This document shows, piece after piece, positions 23,856-32,531 of a stretch of DNA of 53,285 bases; position 1 is the first letter of the stretch, and the number at the start of each line of letters is the position of its first letter. The position numbers and the translations under genes were made by a program. Source of the stretch: JAYOEY01 sp038120295 (GTDB lineage: Bacteria > Pseudomonadota > Alphaproteobacteria > MPNO01 > UBA2964); contig JAYOLL010000025.1 in assembly GCA_038120295.1 (NCBI GenBank), positions 1 through 53,285 on the forward strand, read 5' to 3'. The notes under the pieces are model-generated. The model searched no databases. It was given only the letters and a program-made list of their open reading frames with translations, and was not told the DNA's origin.

Positions 23856-25211
23856 ATGGCTGACTACGATTACGACCTGTTTGTCATCGGCGCCGGTTCC
23901 GGCGGCGTGCGCGGCTCGCGCATGAGCGCTTCCTACGGTGCGCGGGTCGCGGTGGCGGAGGAAAGGTTCCTCGGCGGGACCTGCGTCAATGTCGGCTGTA
24001 TTCCGAAGAAGCTGTTTTCCTACGGATCTCATTTCGCCGAGGATTTCGAGGACGCCGAGGCTTATGGCTGGAATGTCGGCGAACGGACGGTCGAGTGGAA
24101 GCGGCTGATCGACAACAAGAACCGGGAGATCGAACGGCTCAACGGTATCTATCGCAATATCCTCCAAAGCAACGGCGTTACGCTGTACGAAGCCCGCGCG
24201 ACGATAAAGGATGCGCATACGCTCGACGTCGGCGGCGAGACCGTGACGGCGGAAAATATCCTGATCGCAACCGGCAGTTGGGCGACCGTGCCCGATTTCC
24301 CCGGCAACGAACACGTCATCACCTCGCTTGAGGCGTTTTATCTAGATGAGCTGCCGAAGCGCGCAGTGATTGTCGGCGGCGGCTATATCGCGGTTGAGTT
24401 CGCCGGCATCCTCAACGGATTCGGGGTCGACGTGACGCAGCTCTATCGCGGAGAGCTGTTCCTCCGCGGGTTCGACAGCGACATCCGGACCCATCTGGCG
24501 TCCGAGATGGGCAAGAAGGGCGTAAACCTCCGCTTTAATGAGAATATCGCAAGTATCGATAAGAACGGAGACGTGCTGGTCGCGACTCTGGAAGACGGTT
24601 CCACCATAGAGACCGACTGCATCCTGTATGCGACCGGCCGGCACGCGAACACGACGGGGCTTGGGCTGGAGAATGCGGGCGTGGAGATCGCAAGGAACGG
24701 ATCGATTCCGGTCGACGATAATTTCCAGACCAACGTGCCCAACATCTATGCGCTGGGCGATGTAATTAACCGGTTCCAGTTGACGCCGGTGGCGATCGCC
24801 GAGGCGATGCAGCTCTCCGCCCATCTGTATAAAGGCCGGCCCGTCGAGATGGATTACGACAATATTCCGACGGCCGTTTTCTCTAACCCGTCGATCGGTA
24901 CGGTCGGGCTGACCGAGGAACAGGCCCGTGAGAAATACGGCGACGTTACGATCTTCCGCTCTGAGTTTCGGGCGCTCAAGGACACGCTGACCGGCGGCGA
25001 GGCGCGCACCCTGATGAAGCTGATCGTGGACACGGCGACCGACAAAGTCGTCGGCTGCCACATGGTGGGCCCCGATTCCGCCGAGATCACGCAGGGGCTC
25101 GGCATCGCCCTCAAATGCGGCGCGACCAAGGCCCAGTTCGACGCCACCGTCGGCATTCACCCGACCGCGGCGGAAGAGTTCGTCACCATGCGCGAACCGG
25201 TTTCGGCCTGA
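23856..25211 (+). CDS. gor: Glutathione-disulfide reductase
   Basis: FAD-dependent pyridine nucleotide-disulfide oxidoreductase of 451 residues. The FAD motif is VIGAGSGGVRG (residues 10-20). The redox pair is C43 and C48 in GGTCVNVGCIPKK, the glutathione-reductase form. The NAD(P) motif (GGGYIAVEFAGIL) and the C-terminal GIHPTAAEE with the catalytic His-Glu are present. It keeps glutathione reduced in the cytoplasm. ATG 23856 follows ACGAGAGAAAAG. The SDR gene follows 20 bp after the stop. Glutathione supply could matter for detoxification by the VOC or other enzymes in this window, but that is inference. Confidence 0.93.
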   Translation: MADYDYDLFVIGAGSGGVRGSRMSASYGARVAVAEERFLGGTCVNVGCIPKKLFSYGSHFAEDFEDAEAYGWNVGERTVEWKRLIDNKNREIERLNGIYRNILQSNGVTLYEARATIKDAHTLDVGGETVTAENILIATGSWATVPDFPGNEHVITSLEAFYLDELPKRAVIVGGGYIAVEFAGILNGFGVDVTQLYRGELFLRGFDSDIRTHLASEMGKKGVNLRFNENIASIDKNGDVLVATLEDGSTIETDCILYATGRHANTTGLGLENAGVEIARNGSIPVDDNFQTNVPNIYALGDVINRFQLTPVAIAEAMQLSAHLYKGRPVEMDYDNIPTAVFSNPSIGTVGLTEEQAREKYGDVTIFRSEFRALKDTLTGGEARTLMKLIVDTATDKVVGCHMVGPDSAEITQGLGIALKCGATKAQFDATVGIHPTAAEEFVTMREPVSA

Positions 25212-25231
25212 GATTGGGAGAGGAGTCCAAC

Positions 25232-25999
25232 ATGTCAGGAAGACTCGAAGGGAAAGTCGCCATTGTCACCGGCGCGGCGCAGGGGATCGGCGCAGTCTAT
25301 GCGCGCGAGCTGGCGAGAGAAGGCGCGAAGATCGTGCTGGTTGATATCAAGGATTGCGGGGACTCCGCCAGGATGGTGGCCGACGCCGTGCCCGGCGCCG
25401 AGCTGATAGCGGAAATCTGCGATGTCAGCGACGAAAATGCGGTTGCTGCCCTGTATGAGGCGGTGATGACGAAATTCGGCACGGTCGACATCCTCGTTAA
25501 TAACGCCGCCGTGTTCGCGACGCTCGACCGCAAGCCGTTCGAGCAGATTCCGGTCGATGAGTGGGACAAGGTCATGTCGGTCAATCTGCGCGGCGTATTC
25601 CTGATGTGCCGCGCGGCGACGCCGATTATGCGCAAACAGCAATACGGCAAGATTATCAATATCGCCTCCGACACGATGATGAAGGGCACCACGCGCTTCG
25701 CCCATTACGTTTCGTCTAAGGGCGGCGTTGTGGCCTTTACCCGCGCCATCGCCAAGGAGGTCGGGGTGGATGGCATCCGCGTGAACTCGATCGCGCCGGG
25801 CCTGACGGCGACGGAGGTCATGCGTTCGGCTGCCGATTTTCATCCCGGTCAGTTCGACCGCGCCATCAATGCGCGGGCCATTCAGCGGATCGAAGAACCC
25901 GAAGACCTCGCCGGCACGGTGATCTATCTGGCGTCGTCCGACAGCGATTTTGTCACCGGCCAGTGCATCGTGGTGAATGGCGGCGACAATCTGTACTGA
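25232..25999 (+). CDS. SDR-family oxidoreductase
   Basis: Short-chain dehydrogenase/reductase of 255 residues. The cofactor motif is TGAAQGIG (13-20), NNAA is at 90-93 and the catalytic triad is S146, Y159 and K163. An acidic residue (Asp at the end of beta-strand 2, VLVDIK) favours NAD over NADP. The C-terminal VTGQCIVVNGGDNLY end is typical of the classical group. ATG 25232 with GAGAGGAG upstream is chosen. It lies 20 bp after gor. Substrate unknown. Confidence 0.9.
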   Translation: MSGRLEGKVAIVTGAAQGIGAVYARELAREGAKIVLVDIKDCGDSARMVADAVPGAELIAEICDVSDENAVAALYEAVMTKFGTVDILVNNAAVFATLDRKPFEQIPVDEWDKVMSVNLRGVFLMCRAATPIMRKQQYGKIINIASDTMMKGTTRFAHYVSSKGGVVAFTRAIAKEVGVDGIRVNSIAPGLTATEVMRSAADFHPGQFDRAINARAIQRIEEPEDLAGTVIYLASSDSDFVTGQCIVVNGGDNLY

Positions 26000-26006
26000 A
26001 CAGCGC

Positions 26007-26116
26007 CTGCCCCCTCCCTGACCTCCCCCGCAAGCGGGGGAAGGGACTCCACCAGTGAAGCGACTTTAAAGGTATTCCCCCTCCCCCAATTCCGCGGGAG
26101 GGCAGGGGTGGGGGTT
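26007..26116. repeat. Intergenic C/G-rich palindromic repeat element
   Basis: The intergenic DNA has two facing blocks of C-rich and G-rich sequence. A hairpin CCCCCG-CAAG-CGGGGG lies at 26025-26040, and the CCCCTCCCCC block at about 26077-26086 can pair with the GGGGTGGGGG block ending near 26114. Elements of this pattern (GACCTCCCCCGCAAGCGGGGGAAGG-like) are dispersed between genes in many alphaproteobacterial genomes. It may act as a transcript-stabilising structure. Confidence 0.6.
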
Positions 26117-26134
26117 AATCCGTCCAGATAAGAT

Positions 26135-26160
26135 AAGGGCCGCCCCGAAGGACGGCCCTT
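26135..26160. terminator. Bidirectional hairpin between SDR and receptor genes
   Basis: AAGGGCCG (26135-26142) pairs with CGGCCCTT (26153-26160) across a ten-base loop. Genes on both sides converge here: the SDR from the left and the small receptor-like gene from the right. The trailing sequence is only weakly T-rich in either direction, so it is a likely but not perfect terminator. Confidence 0.65.
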
Positions 26161-26183
26161 AATCGTTCAGACTGGGGTGAGCC

Positions 26184-26753
26184 TTACATCATCGCGGCCT
26201 TGTGCACCGCGACTCCGGCGGCCTTGAAGGCGGCGTCGGCGTTGGCGGGTGCAAAAGCTTTCCATTCCTTCGAAACGAACTTCTTGCCCTTGGCACTCTT
26301 GAGTGCGGCGACAACCGAAGACAGCGCCTTGGTGTAGGCATCCTTGGACAGGCCCTTGGGCGCCTTGTTGCGGGCGATCAGCAGGATGGTATCGCCCTTG
26401 TGCTGGCCGACGGCGATCAGTCCGCTGACTTCCTTCTTCATCTTGTCGTTCGCGGCGGCGAGGCCCTTGCCGGACACGAGGGCGAGGTTGATGGCGCGCT
26501 TCGTCTTGCTGATGCGCTTCATGTTGTCCTTGTCGCCTTTGGTTCCGAAGTTATAGACCTTCACCCCCTTGGCAGCGATGACCGATGCCATGGAGATGCC
26601 GTTGCCCGCGGCAAAGAGCGGGTGATCGGTGCCGGCGGTGCCGACGACGAGTTCGACATCCTCCATCGCCATCGTCTGGGCGGGTTGAACGGCGACCGCG
26701 AGCATCGCGATCGACAAAGCGGCCGCAGCCGTCTTGATGAATTTGCGTATCAT
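26184..26753 (-). CDS. Small exported protein resembling a truncated TAXI-type receptor
   Basis: An exported 189-residue protein. The signal peptide is clear (MIRKFIKTAAAALSIAMLAV..., cleavage near residue 29). The mature start VELVVGTAGTDHPLFAAGNGIS and the following GDKDNMKRIS and NLALVSGKGL segments resemble the first lobe of a TAXI solute receptor, but the protein ends at little more than half the usual length and is rich in Lys and Ala. It lies 26 bp downstream of the TctC-type gene on the same strand, so both are probably co-expressed. It could bind solute with one lobe or act as an accessory subunit; I cannot say which. Confident as a gene, weak as to function. Confidence 0.7.
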   Translation of the reverse strand: MIRKFIKTAAAALSIAMLAVAVQPAQTMAMEDVELVVGTAGTDHPLFAAGNGISMASVIAAKGVKVYNFGTKGDKDNMKRISKTKRAINLALVSGKGLAAANDKMKKEVSGLIAVGQHKGDTILLIARNKAPKGLSKDAYTKALSSVVAALKSAKGKKFVSKEWKAFAPANADAAFKAAGVAVHKAAMM

Positions 26754-26779
26754 GTCAGTTCCTCACGATTGCTTTGCAG

Positions 26780-27841
26780 TCATTTCCAGCCGAGTATCTG
26801 CTTCGCCTTGGCAACCAGCGGCTTTGGCGTGGCCACGACTTCCTGGGCGAACGCATTCAGCCACTCGCAGGGCTTGGGCTCGATAATGAGCTTCCGCTTC
26901 TTGGCTTCTTCCAGGAATTCGGGGTCCTTCATCGTGGCGTCGAACGCCCGGCACAGCGCCGTGACGCGCGCCTTCGGCACTTCCGGGGGAACCGAGAAGT
27001 TGCGGCCCATCGCGGCGTCTGAGGCCAGTAGCTTAAGGATCGCCCGTTCCTCGTCGTTCTTGGCGAGGTCGAGCAGCAGCGGTACCGGCTCGCCATAGCC
27101 ATTCTTGATGTCGGTGGCCTTTTCGGTGCCTGCCTGCGCTATCGCAACGACCTTACCGGTATTGACCAGCCGTGCGCCGGCGGCGATCCAGCTGGACCAG
27201 GCGCCGGCCCGGCCGGTGACCTCGCCCTGTTCGAGCGCCTTGTTGATGTCGGCGGTTCCAGGGTAGCCGGCAATCACCTTTACGTTGAGACCCAGCAGAT
27301 TCTTCATCACCGCGGGGACGATGTAGTTCGACTGGCTCTTGCCGGAGGAACCGAACACGATAGGGTTCTTGGCCTTCTGCGCGTCCTCAAGGCTTTTGAC
27401 GCCCGTCGTGTGCCAAACCATCGTGACGTACTGCATGGAGGCGGCACGGCCGATATAGTTCAGTTTGGAAACGTTGTACTTCACGCCGCTCCGCAGCAGC
27501 TGGAAGGCTGGCAGCATGTTGGACAGCTTGGCGATTTTGGAACCATCGCGCGACGCCACGTTGTAGAAATACTGGGCGGCCTTCTGCCCCCCGGCGCCAG
27601 GCATGAACTGCATGATGAACGCAGGCTGTCCGGGAATGTGCTTCACCAGATGTTTCATCACCGTCCGGGCGTAAACGTCGTACCCGCCGCCCGGTCCCGC
27701 GCCAAGCACGGCCGTCACGATATTGTCTTTATAAAATCCTGCGACGTCATCGGCTGCGGCGACGCCGGTCGGCGCGCCGAGCGCCATGGCGACGGCGCCC
27801 GCGGCAATCAGGCCGTTCGGACGAAATTTTCTGTCTGTCAT
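26780..27841 (-). CDS. TctC-family (Bug) tripartite tricarboxylate transporter receptor
   Basis: Periplasmic solute receptor of 353 residues related to TctC/Bug proteins. A signal peptide occupies about residues 1-29. The mature part has the family opening (VTAVLGAGPGGGYDVYARTV), the FMPGAGGQKAAQYFYN ligand-loop region and an NVKVIAGYPGTADINKALEQGEV segment. These receptors usually bind carboxylates. Membrane partners TctA and TctB are absent from the window, so it may pair with transporters elsewhere or act in sensing, as many orphan Bug proteins do. ATG 27841 follows GGGAGAAAATT. The small receptor-like gene follows on the same strand. Confidence 0.88.
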   Translation of the reverse strand: MTDRKFRPNGLIAAGAVAMALGAPTGVAAADDVAGFYKDNIVTAVLGAGPGGGYDVYARTVMKHLVKHIPGQPAFIMQFMPGAGGQKAAQYFYNVASRDGSKIAKLSNMLPAFQLLRSGVKYNVSKLNYIGRAASMQYVTMVWHTTGVKSLEDAQKAKNPIVFGSSGKSQSNYIVPAVMKNLLGLNVKVIAGYPGTADINKALEQGEVTGRAGAWSSWIAAGARLVNTGKVVAIAQAGTEKATDIKNGYGEPVPLLLDLAKNDEERAILKLLASDAAMGRNFSVPPEVPKARVTALCRAFDATMKDPEFLEEAKKRKLIIEPKPCEWLNAFAQEVVATPKPLVAKAKQILGWK

Positions 27842-27925
27842 AATTTTCTCCCTGTTGATCGGAGCCCGTCAGGGGCGCGGAAAGCCTAACAGCCGTGAGG
27901 GTATGAGGCTAGGGGAGGAAATCCC

Positions 27926-29122
27926 TTAAATCGCCGGACCGGTCGAGGGCGGGGTATAGATCGCGCCGGTCAGTTCCTCATCCGGGATCGCGAGGATGGC
28001 GTCCTCGTCGAAGATATCGCCCATCTCGGATTTCACGCCGTTTGCGGCGATGGCGTCGAGCCATTTACGGTGGATGCGCGGATCCTGATCCTCGTATTCG
28101 ACCTGACGTCCGCCGTTCTGGATCGAGGTCGCCCCGCCGCCTTCGGCGCTGACGCGACGCAACGCGATGAACGGGTATCGCCGGCTGCCCATCGAACAGG
28201 CGAGATAGCGGGCCGGCTTGTCGCCTGTGTTGAAATGCTGGTGGAACATCCAGAAGGGCGGCGTGTACATAAAGCCGTGCTCCCACGGAAATTCCCGGAA
28301 CTCCTGGTCTCCTTCGTACCACAGCAGCGTGTAACCGATACCGTCGACGGCATGCACATGGGTGCCGGCGGCATGCCGGTGCGCCTTCTTGTAACGTCCG
28401 CGCGGGATTTCCGACGAATGGGCATGCATGGTCGAATCCGCGAGGATAAAGGACACGTTTAACGAGCCTTTGCCGCGTGCGTCCAGCTCATACAGCTTGA
28501 ACGACGTCAGGTCGTGGACGAAGTTGGTTTCCCACAGGTTGACCGGCGCGACATTGGACCCCCTGTCGACCTTCAGATGCTGGCCTTCGCCTTCGAAATG
28601 CGCGTCGTCGCCCATCCGTTCCGGGAACGCAAACGGGTTTTCGAAGACGAATTCGAGATTGTGATAGAGGTTGATCACCAGCGGCGCGTCGTTGGTGCAG
28701 GACAGCCGCGCCGGTTCCTGACCTGAGCCGTTGAAAAACCGGTATTCGCAGTTGAGCGGAATGGTGAACAGCGCCTTCGGCCCCCATTCGAAGGTGCGCT
28801 GCGTGCCGTCCGGCGAGGTTACCGTGGTCGAGCCGTACCCGGACAGCACGTAAAAAAACGCCTCGTAGATGTGCTTGACCGGTGCGGTTTTTCCGCCTTC
28901 CGGCACCTCGACGATGTAATTCGCCATGAAGTCGCCCCGCCCGTGCGTATGGGCGAAACAGCCGCGCGCCTCATACCGGTCCCAGGGAGCTGTTTCGAGC
29001 GCAAGAAGGTTATGGCCGAAATCGAGATGGACAGGGATGCCTTCGCCGTTGGCCCAGTTCAGATAGGGATCGACCAGAAACCGCGTACTGAGATCGATTT
29101 CTTCCTGTTCCATGTCGTCCAC
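27926..29122 (-). CDS. Bicupin protein
   Basis: A 398-residue protein with two cupin domains and no signal peptide. The N-terminal cupin includes KHIYEAFFYVLSGYGS. The C-terminal cupin has the fuller metal-site motif: KKAHRHAAGTHVHAVDG, with the His-x-His pair and further His, and later FWMFHQHFNTG. This layout is shared with gentisate-type ring-cleavage dioxygenases and related iron enzymes, but the sequence is not a clear gentisate dioxygenase. The start is taken as GTG 29122 because AAGGAG is 7-8 nt upstream; an ATG at 29113 is the alternative. It is 62 bp downstream of the DadA-like gene and possibly co-transcribed with it. Confidence 0.75.
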   Translation of the reverse strand: MDDMEQEEIDLSTRFLVDPYLNWANGEGIPVHLDFGHNLLALETAPWDRYEARGCFAHTHGRGDFMANYIVEVPEGGKTAPVKHIYEAFFYVLSGYGSTTVTSPDGTQRTFEWGPKALFTIPLNCEYRFFNGSGQEPARLSCTNDAPLVINLYHNLEFVFENPFAFPERMGDDAHFEGEGQHLKVDRGSNVAPVNLWETNFVHDLTSFKLYELDARGKGSLNVSFILADSTMHAHSSEIPRGRYKKAHRHAAGTHVHAVDGIGYTLLWYEGDQEFREFPWEHGFMYTPPFWMFHQHFNTGDKPARYLACSMGSRRYPFIALRRVSAEGGGATSIQNGGRQVEYEDQDPRIHRKWLDAIAANGVKSEMGDIFDEDAILAIPDEELTGAIYTPPSTGPAI

Positions 29123-29184
29123 GGCGGCGCTCCTTCAGATACGAAGATGCCTTTGAACCATGAAACGCGGGCGACGGGAAGGCG

Positions 29185-30438
29185 TCAGAGCCGGAATCGG
29201 GTCGGGCTGAAGGGCGCGGCGTCGAACGGCGGCTTCGTATCGTGCATCAGATCGGCCAGCAGGCGCGCGCTGCCGGTCGAGCCGCCGAGCCCGCTATGGC
29301 CGTGGCCGAAATCGAACCATAGCCCGTCATGGCGCGGGGCGCGGCCGATCACAGGCAGGGAATCGATCATCGACGGGCGGCGTCCCATCCAGGGGTCGTC
29401 CTCGATGTCGGGGCCGAAATCGGCGGTCTCTCGCGCTGAAGCGACGCAGGCGCGAATCTGCCGGTCGTTTATCGGAGCGTCACGGGCGGCGAGTTCCACG
29501 CCCGACGTCACGCGCACTCCCTGTTCCTGCGGCGTCATGACATAGCCGCGCTCGACATCGTGGATCGCGCGCCGGAGCGGCGGGCCGTTCCCGGGGTCGA
29601 GATGCAGGTGATAGCCGCGCTCCCAGGCCATTGGGATGCGATAGCCGAGCCATCCGGCAACCTCACGCGACCAGGGACCGGCGGCGATGACGGTGATATG
29701 CGTTTGTAAAGACCCCCCATCCGGGAAATCGATTTTCCAGCCGCCATCGACCGGCGAGATGTTCCGAACCTCGTTTCGCAGCACTGTGCCACCAGCAGCC
29801 GTGAAAAGCCCTGCATAGGCGTCGCACAGTTTCGCCGGGCTCGATACGCTGCAGCACGAATCGAGCAGAATGCCGGCGTGAAACACTGGCTTCAGCCCCG
29901 GTTCGATCTGGCGCAGCTCATCCGCGCCGTAATGGATGAGGCTGACGCCGTTGGCTTCCAGCAGTTCGAGTTCGGCCCTGTAACCGGCAAGTCCGGCCGG
30001 GCTGCGGAACGCCTTGAGCCAGCCGGTATGGCGCAGCAAATCGTCTGCCCGGGCTTCCCCGATCAGCTGCTTGTGAATGTCCAGCGAAACGCTTTGCAGC
30101 GCGCGCAGCGACCTGCCTGCATGGTCCGAATGTTCTTCGGTACAGTGCCCCAGAAAGCGAAGCACCCATGGTAGCCGCTGCGCGACGAAGACGGGATCGT
30201 AACGCAGCGCATCGCTTTTCCCCGCAATAAAGCGCGGCAGTTTCTTCAAAAGGCCGGGATTGTTGGATATGACGATGGACGCATCCGATAGGACGCCGGT
30301 ATTGCCGTAGGATGTTTCCCGCCCCGGTTCGCCGCGTTCGATCAGCGTGACCGCATGGCCGCGCCGCTGGAGTTCCAGCGCCGCCGTTATGCCGACGATG
30401 CCGCCGCCGATCACGGCAATGGTTCTGTTCGTTTCCAT
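29185..30438 (-). CDS. DadA-like FAD-dependent oxidoreductase
   Basis: A 417-residue DAO-family flavoprotein related to D-amino acid dehydrogenase. The N-terminal FAD motif is AVIGGGIVGITAALEL followed by the second-strand Glu (TLIER). The DadA-like ETSYGNTGVLS segment and the C-terminal HGHSGLGGSTGSARLLADL segment are present. It would oxidise an amine or amino acid to the imino acid. The ATG at 30438 matches the family N-terminus; a longer frame to 30498 lacks coding character. It is divergent from the deaminase-type amidohydrolase at 30522 and shares the short intergenic region. Substrate unknown. Confidence 0.88.
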   Translation of the reverse strand: METNRTIAVIGGGIVGITAALELQRRGHAVTLIERGEPGRETSYGNTGVLSDASIVISNNPGLLKKLPRFIAGKSDALRYDPVFVAQRLPWVLRFLGHCTEEHSDHAGRSLRALQSVSLDIHKQLIGEARADDLLRHTGWLKAFRSPAGLAGYRAELELLEANGVSLIHYGADELRQIEPGLKPVFHAGILLDSCCSVSSPAKLCDAYAGLFTAAGGTVLRNEVRNISPVDGGWKIDFPDGGSLQTHITVIAAGPWSREVAGWLGYRIPMAWERGYHLHLDPGNGPPLRRAIHDVERGYVMTPQEQGVRVTSGVELAARDAPINDRQIRACVASARETADFGPDIEDDPWMGRRPSMIDSLPVIGRAPRHDGLWFDFGHGHSGLGGSTGSARLLADLMHDTKPPFDAAPFSPTRFRL

Positions 30439-30521
30439 AAGACGACTATGCGCAGGCCAGCGCTTGCGGCAAGCCCCAATCTCGGGCAGCGTTGGCACGA
30501 TTTTTCACGAAGGAAAGAACC

Positions 30522-32063
30522 ATGCCAGCGAAAAAAGGAAACCTGATGATCCGCGGCGCGCGGGTGATGATGCCCGATGCCGATCCCCACAAGCCGCCGC
30601 GGCGCGACATCGTGATCGAGAACGGCGTGATCGACCGCATCGGCAACGGGCTCTCCGCCGGGCCGGGGGTGGAGATTGTCGACGCATCCTCGATGCTGGC
30701 GCTCCCCGGCTTCGTCAACGCGCACTACCATTCGCACGACACGCTGGCCAAGGGCACGATGGAGGAAACGCCGCTGGAAACCTGGCGGCTGCTGGCCCTG
30801 CCGCCGGGCTATCCCAAACGCAGTCGGGAGGAAATCCGGGCGCGGACCCTGCTCGGCGCGCTCGAATGTTTGCGTTCCGGCATGACCACCGTGCAGGACA
30901 TGGTGACCCTGTACCCGTTCGACCCCGAACATCTCGAAGCCGTCATCGAGGCGTATGAGGAGATCGGCATCCGCGCCGTGGTGGCGTTGCAGTATGGCGA
31001 TATCAAGGGCATCGACACGATCCCGTTCTGGCGCGAGGTCTTCCCGGAGGAGATGCACAAACATCTCACCACCGCAGCCGAACCCGACGCGCGCTACGAC
31101 CAGCTCGGCCATTTCATCGAGAAATATGTCGAGACCGGCGCGACGTCCGACCGCATCACCTGGGCGCTGGGCCCGTCTGCGCCGGAACGATGTTCGCCCG
31201 AACTGATCGCGCGGACGGTGGAGCTGTCGGCGAAATACGACCTGCCGATTTTCTCGCACATTTACGAGTCCAAGGGCATGGCGCTGCAGGCCAGGCTCGA
31301 ATATCCGCAGCATGGCGGTTCCCTGATCCGCCGGCTCAAGGAGGAGGGGCTGCTCGGCCCGCGCCTCAACCTGGCGCATAGCGTCTGGCTGCTGCAGGAA
31401 GAGATCGATCTGCTGGGCGAGACCGGCACCAATGTCGTCATCAACCCGCTCAGCAACCTGAAGCTTAAGAGCGGCATCCCGCCGATCCGCGCACTGGAGG
31501 ATGCCGGGGTCAGTCTCGGGTTGGGCTGCGACAACTGTTCCTGTTCGGACGCGCAGAACATGTTCCAGGCGATGAAGCTGTTCTGCCTGATGACGGCGAT
31601 CAGCCACAAGGAAGCCGGCCCCGCCCAGGCGCCGCAGGCGCTCGCCGCCGCCACGGCGGGCGGCGCACGGGCCGTCAACATGGCCGACGAGATCGGCGCG
31701 ATCGAGATCGGCAGAAAGGCCGATATCGTGCTGCTGGACCTCAACGATCCGTCCTACGTGCCGCTCAACAGCGCGACGCGGCAGGTGGTCTATACCGAGG
31801 GCGGGCGCGGCGTGCGCGCCGTGATCGTCGACGGGAACGTGATCATCAAGGACGGCAAGCTGCAGACCATGAACGAACGCGACCTGCTGTACGAGATCGC
31901 CGACGTGATTCCCGGCTTCCAGAAGGATTTCGCCGAGATCGAGGAACGGGTGGAGGGCTTAAAGCCCTATCTGGCGGAAGCCCACCGCCGCATCTGGGCC
32001 GAAAACACCGGCGGCGACCGCCTGTTCAAGGACCCGCTGCACTGGGACGAGGCGCGGTTTTAG
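30522..32063 (+). CDS. Amidohydrolase of the chlorohydrolase/cytosine-deaminase-like group
   Basis: A 513-residue metal-dependent TIM-barrel hydrolase, close to the group containing atrazine chlorohydrolase, guanine deaminase and methylthioadenosine/adenosylhomocysteine deaminase. Metal ligands are seen as H68-x-H70 (NAHYHSHD), the FSHIYES His and the Asp in LGLGCDNCS; the HGGS His is probably catalytic. The protein starts with the typical small beta-domain (GNLMIRGARVMM). ATG 30522 follows AGGAAAG. The product is longer than most deaminases because of a C-terminal extension of about 60 residues. Divergent from the DadA-like gene, so both may serve a nitrogen compound pathway. Substrate unknown. 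Confidence 0.87.
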   Translation: MPAKKGNLMIRGARVMMPDADPHKPPRRDIVIENGVIDRIGNGLSAGPGVEIVDASSMLALPGFVNAHYHSHDTLAKGTMEETPLETWRLLALPPGYPKRSREEIRARTLLGALECLRSGMTTVQDMVTLYPFDPEHLEAVIEAYEEIGIRAVVALQYGDIKGIDTIPFWREVFPEEMHKHLTTAAEPDARYDQLGHFIEKYVETGATSDRITWALGPSAPERCSPELIARTVELSAKYDLPIFSHIYESKGMALQARLEYPQHGGSLIRRLKEEGLLGPRLNLAHSVWLLQEEIDLLGETGTNVVINPLSNLKLKSGIPPIRALEDAGVSLGLGCDNCSCSDAQNMFQAMKLFCLMTAISHKEAGPAQAPQALAAATAGGARAVNMADEIGAIEIGRKADIVLLDLNDPSYVPLNSATRQVVYTEGGRGVRAVIVDGNVIIKDGKLQTMNERDLLYEIADVIPGFQKDFAEIEERVEGLKPYLAEAHRRIWAENTGGDRLFKDPLHWDEARF

Positions 32064-32075
32064 GGAGCGGCAACG

Positions 32076-32115
32076 ACTTCGTGCTTCGAGATGCCGCTTT
32101 CAGCGGCTCCTCGGC
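32076..32115. repeat. Intergenic palindromic repeat of alphaproteobacterial type
   Basis: The stretch CTTCGTGCTTCGAGATGCCG and the following GCTTTCAGCGGCTCCTCGG, with a GCCGC-TTTCA-GCGGC hairpin at about 32090-32104, matches the general pattern of CTTCGAGA...CCGC...GCGG...CTCCTC intergenic elements found widely in this class. A related CTCTGAGGAGG block lies at about 32141-32152. No gene is present between 32064 and 32189. Confidence 0.5.
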
Positions 32116-32189
32116 GTGGACTCCGGATTCGGACAACCTTGCTCTGAGGAGGTTCGAAAGCCCGTCTCAGAAAATCCCGTGCGGGAGGG

Positions 32190-32531
32190 TTAGTCTTCTG
32201 CTATCAGCGCGTTGATAGCGTCGCGGAGCGGCGGTAAGTGCGTTGTTACTGCGCTCCATACCTGTTCATGGTCTACGATGGCGTAGCCGTGCACGAGAAT
32301 GTTTCTGAAGGCGATGATACGCCGGCAATCTGGAATCTGTTCGGCCAGCGCTATATCGAGCCGAGCAAGTTGTGCAAACGCCTCGCCGATGATCATGAAT
32401 TGCCGTTCGACTGCAGACTGCAACAGCTTGTCCGAACAAAAGTCGTCAAAAGACCTCTTGTCACAAAATTCGGTAATTGCGTTCGCCGCCTGCAATGCAT
32501 CCGACAGGCAGGCGCAAGGATCACGCGCCAT
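32190..32531 (-). CDS. hepT: HepT-like HEPN toxin (DUF86)
   Basis: Toxin of the HepT/MntA type II toxin-antitoxin system, 113 residues. The HEPN ribonuclease motif R-x4-H-x-Y is R76-NILV-H81-G-Y83. In characterised systems the partner MntA blocks the toxin by attaching AMP to this tyrosine. The helices before the motif are as in the family. The start overlaps the end of mntA by 11 bp, so the two are coupled, with the antitoxin first. ATG 32531. The pair sits between catabolic genes and could be an acquired module, though base use does not differ sharply. Confidence 0.88.
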   Translation of the reverse strand: MARDPCACLSDALQAANAITEFCDKRSFDDFCSDKLLQSAVERQFMIIGEAFAQLARLDIALAEQIPDCRRIIAFRNILVHGYAIVDHEQVWSAVTTHLPPLRDAINALIAED

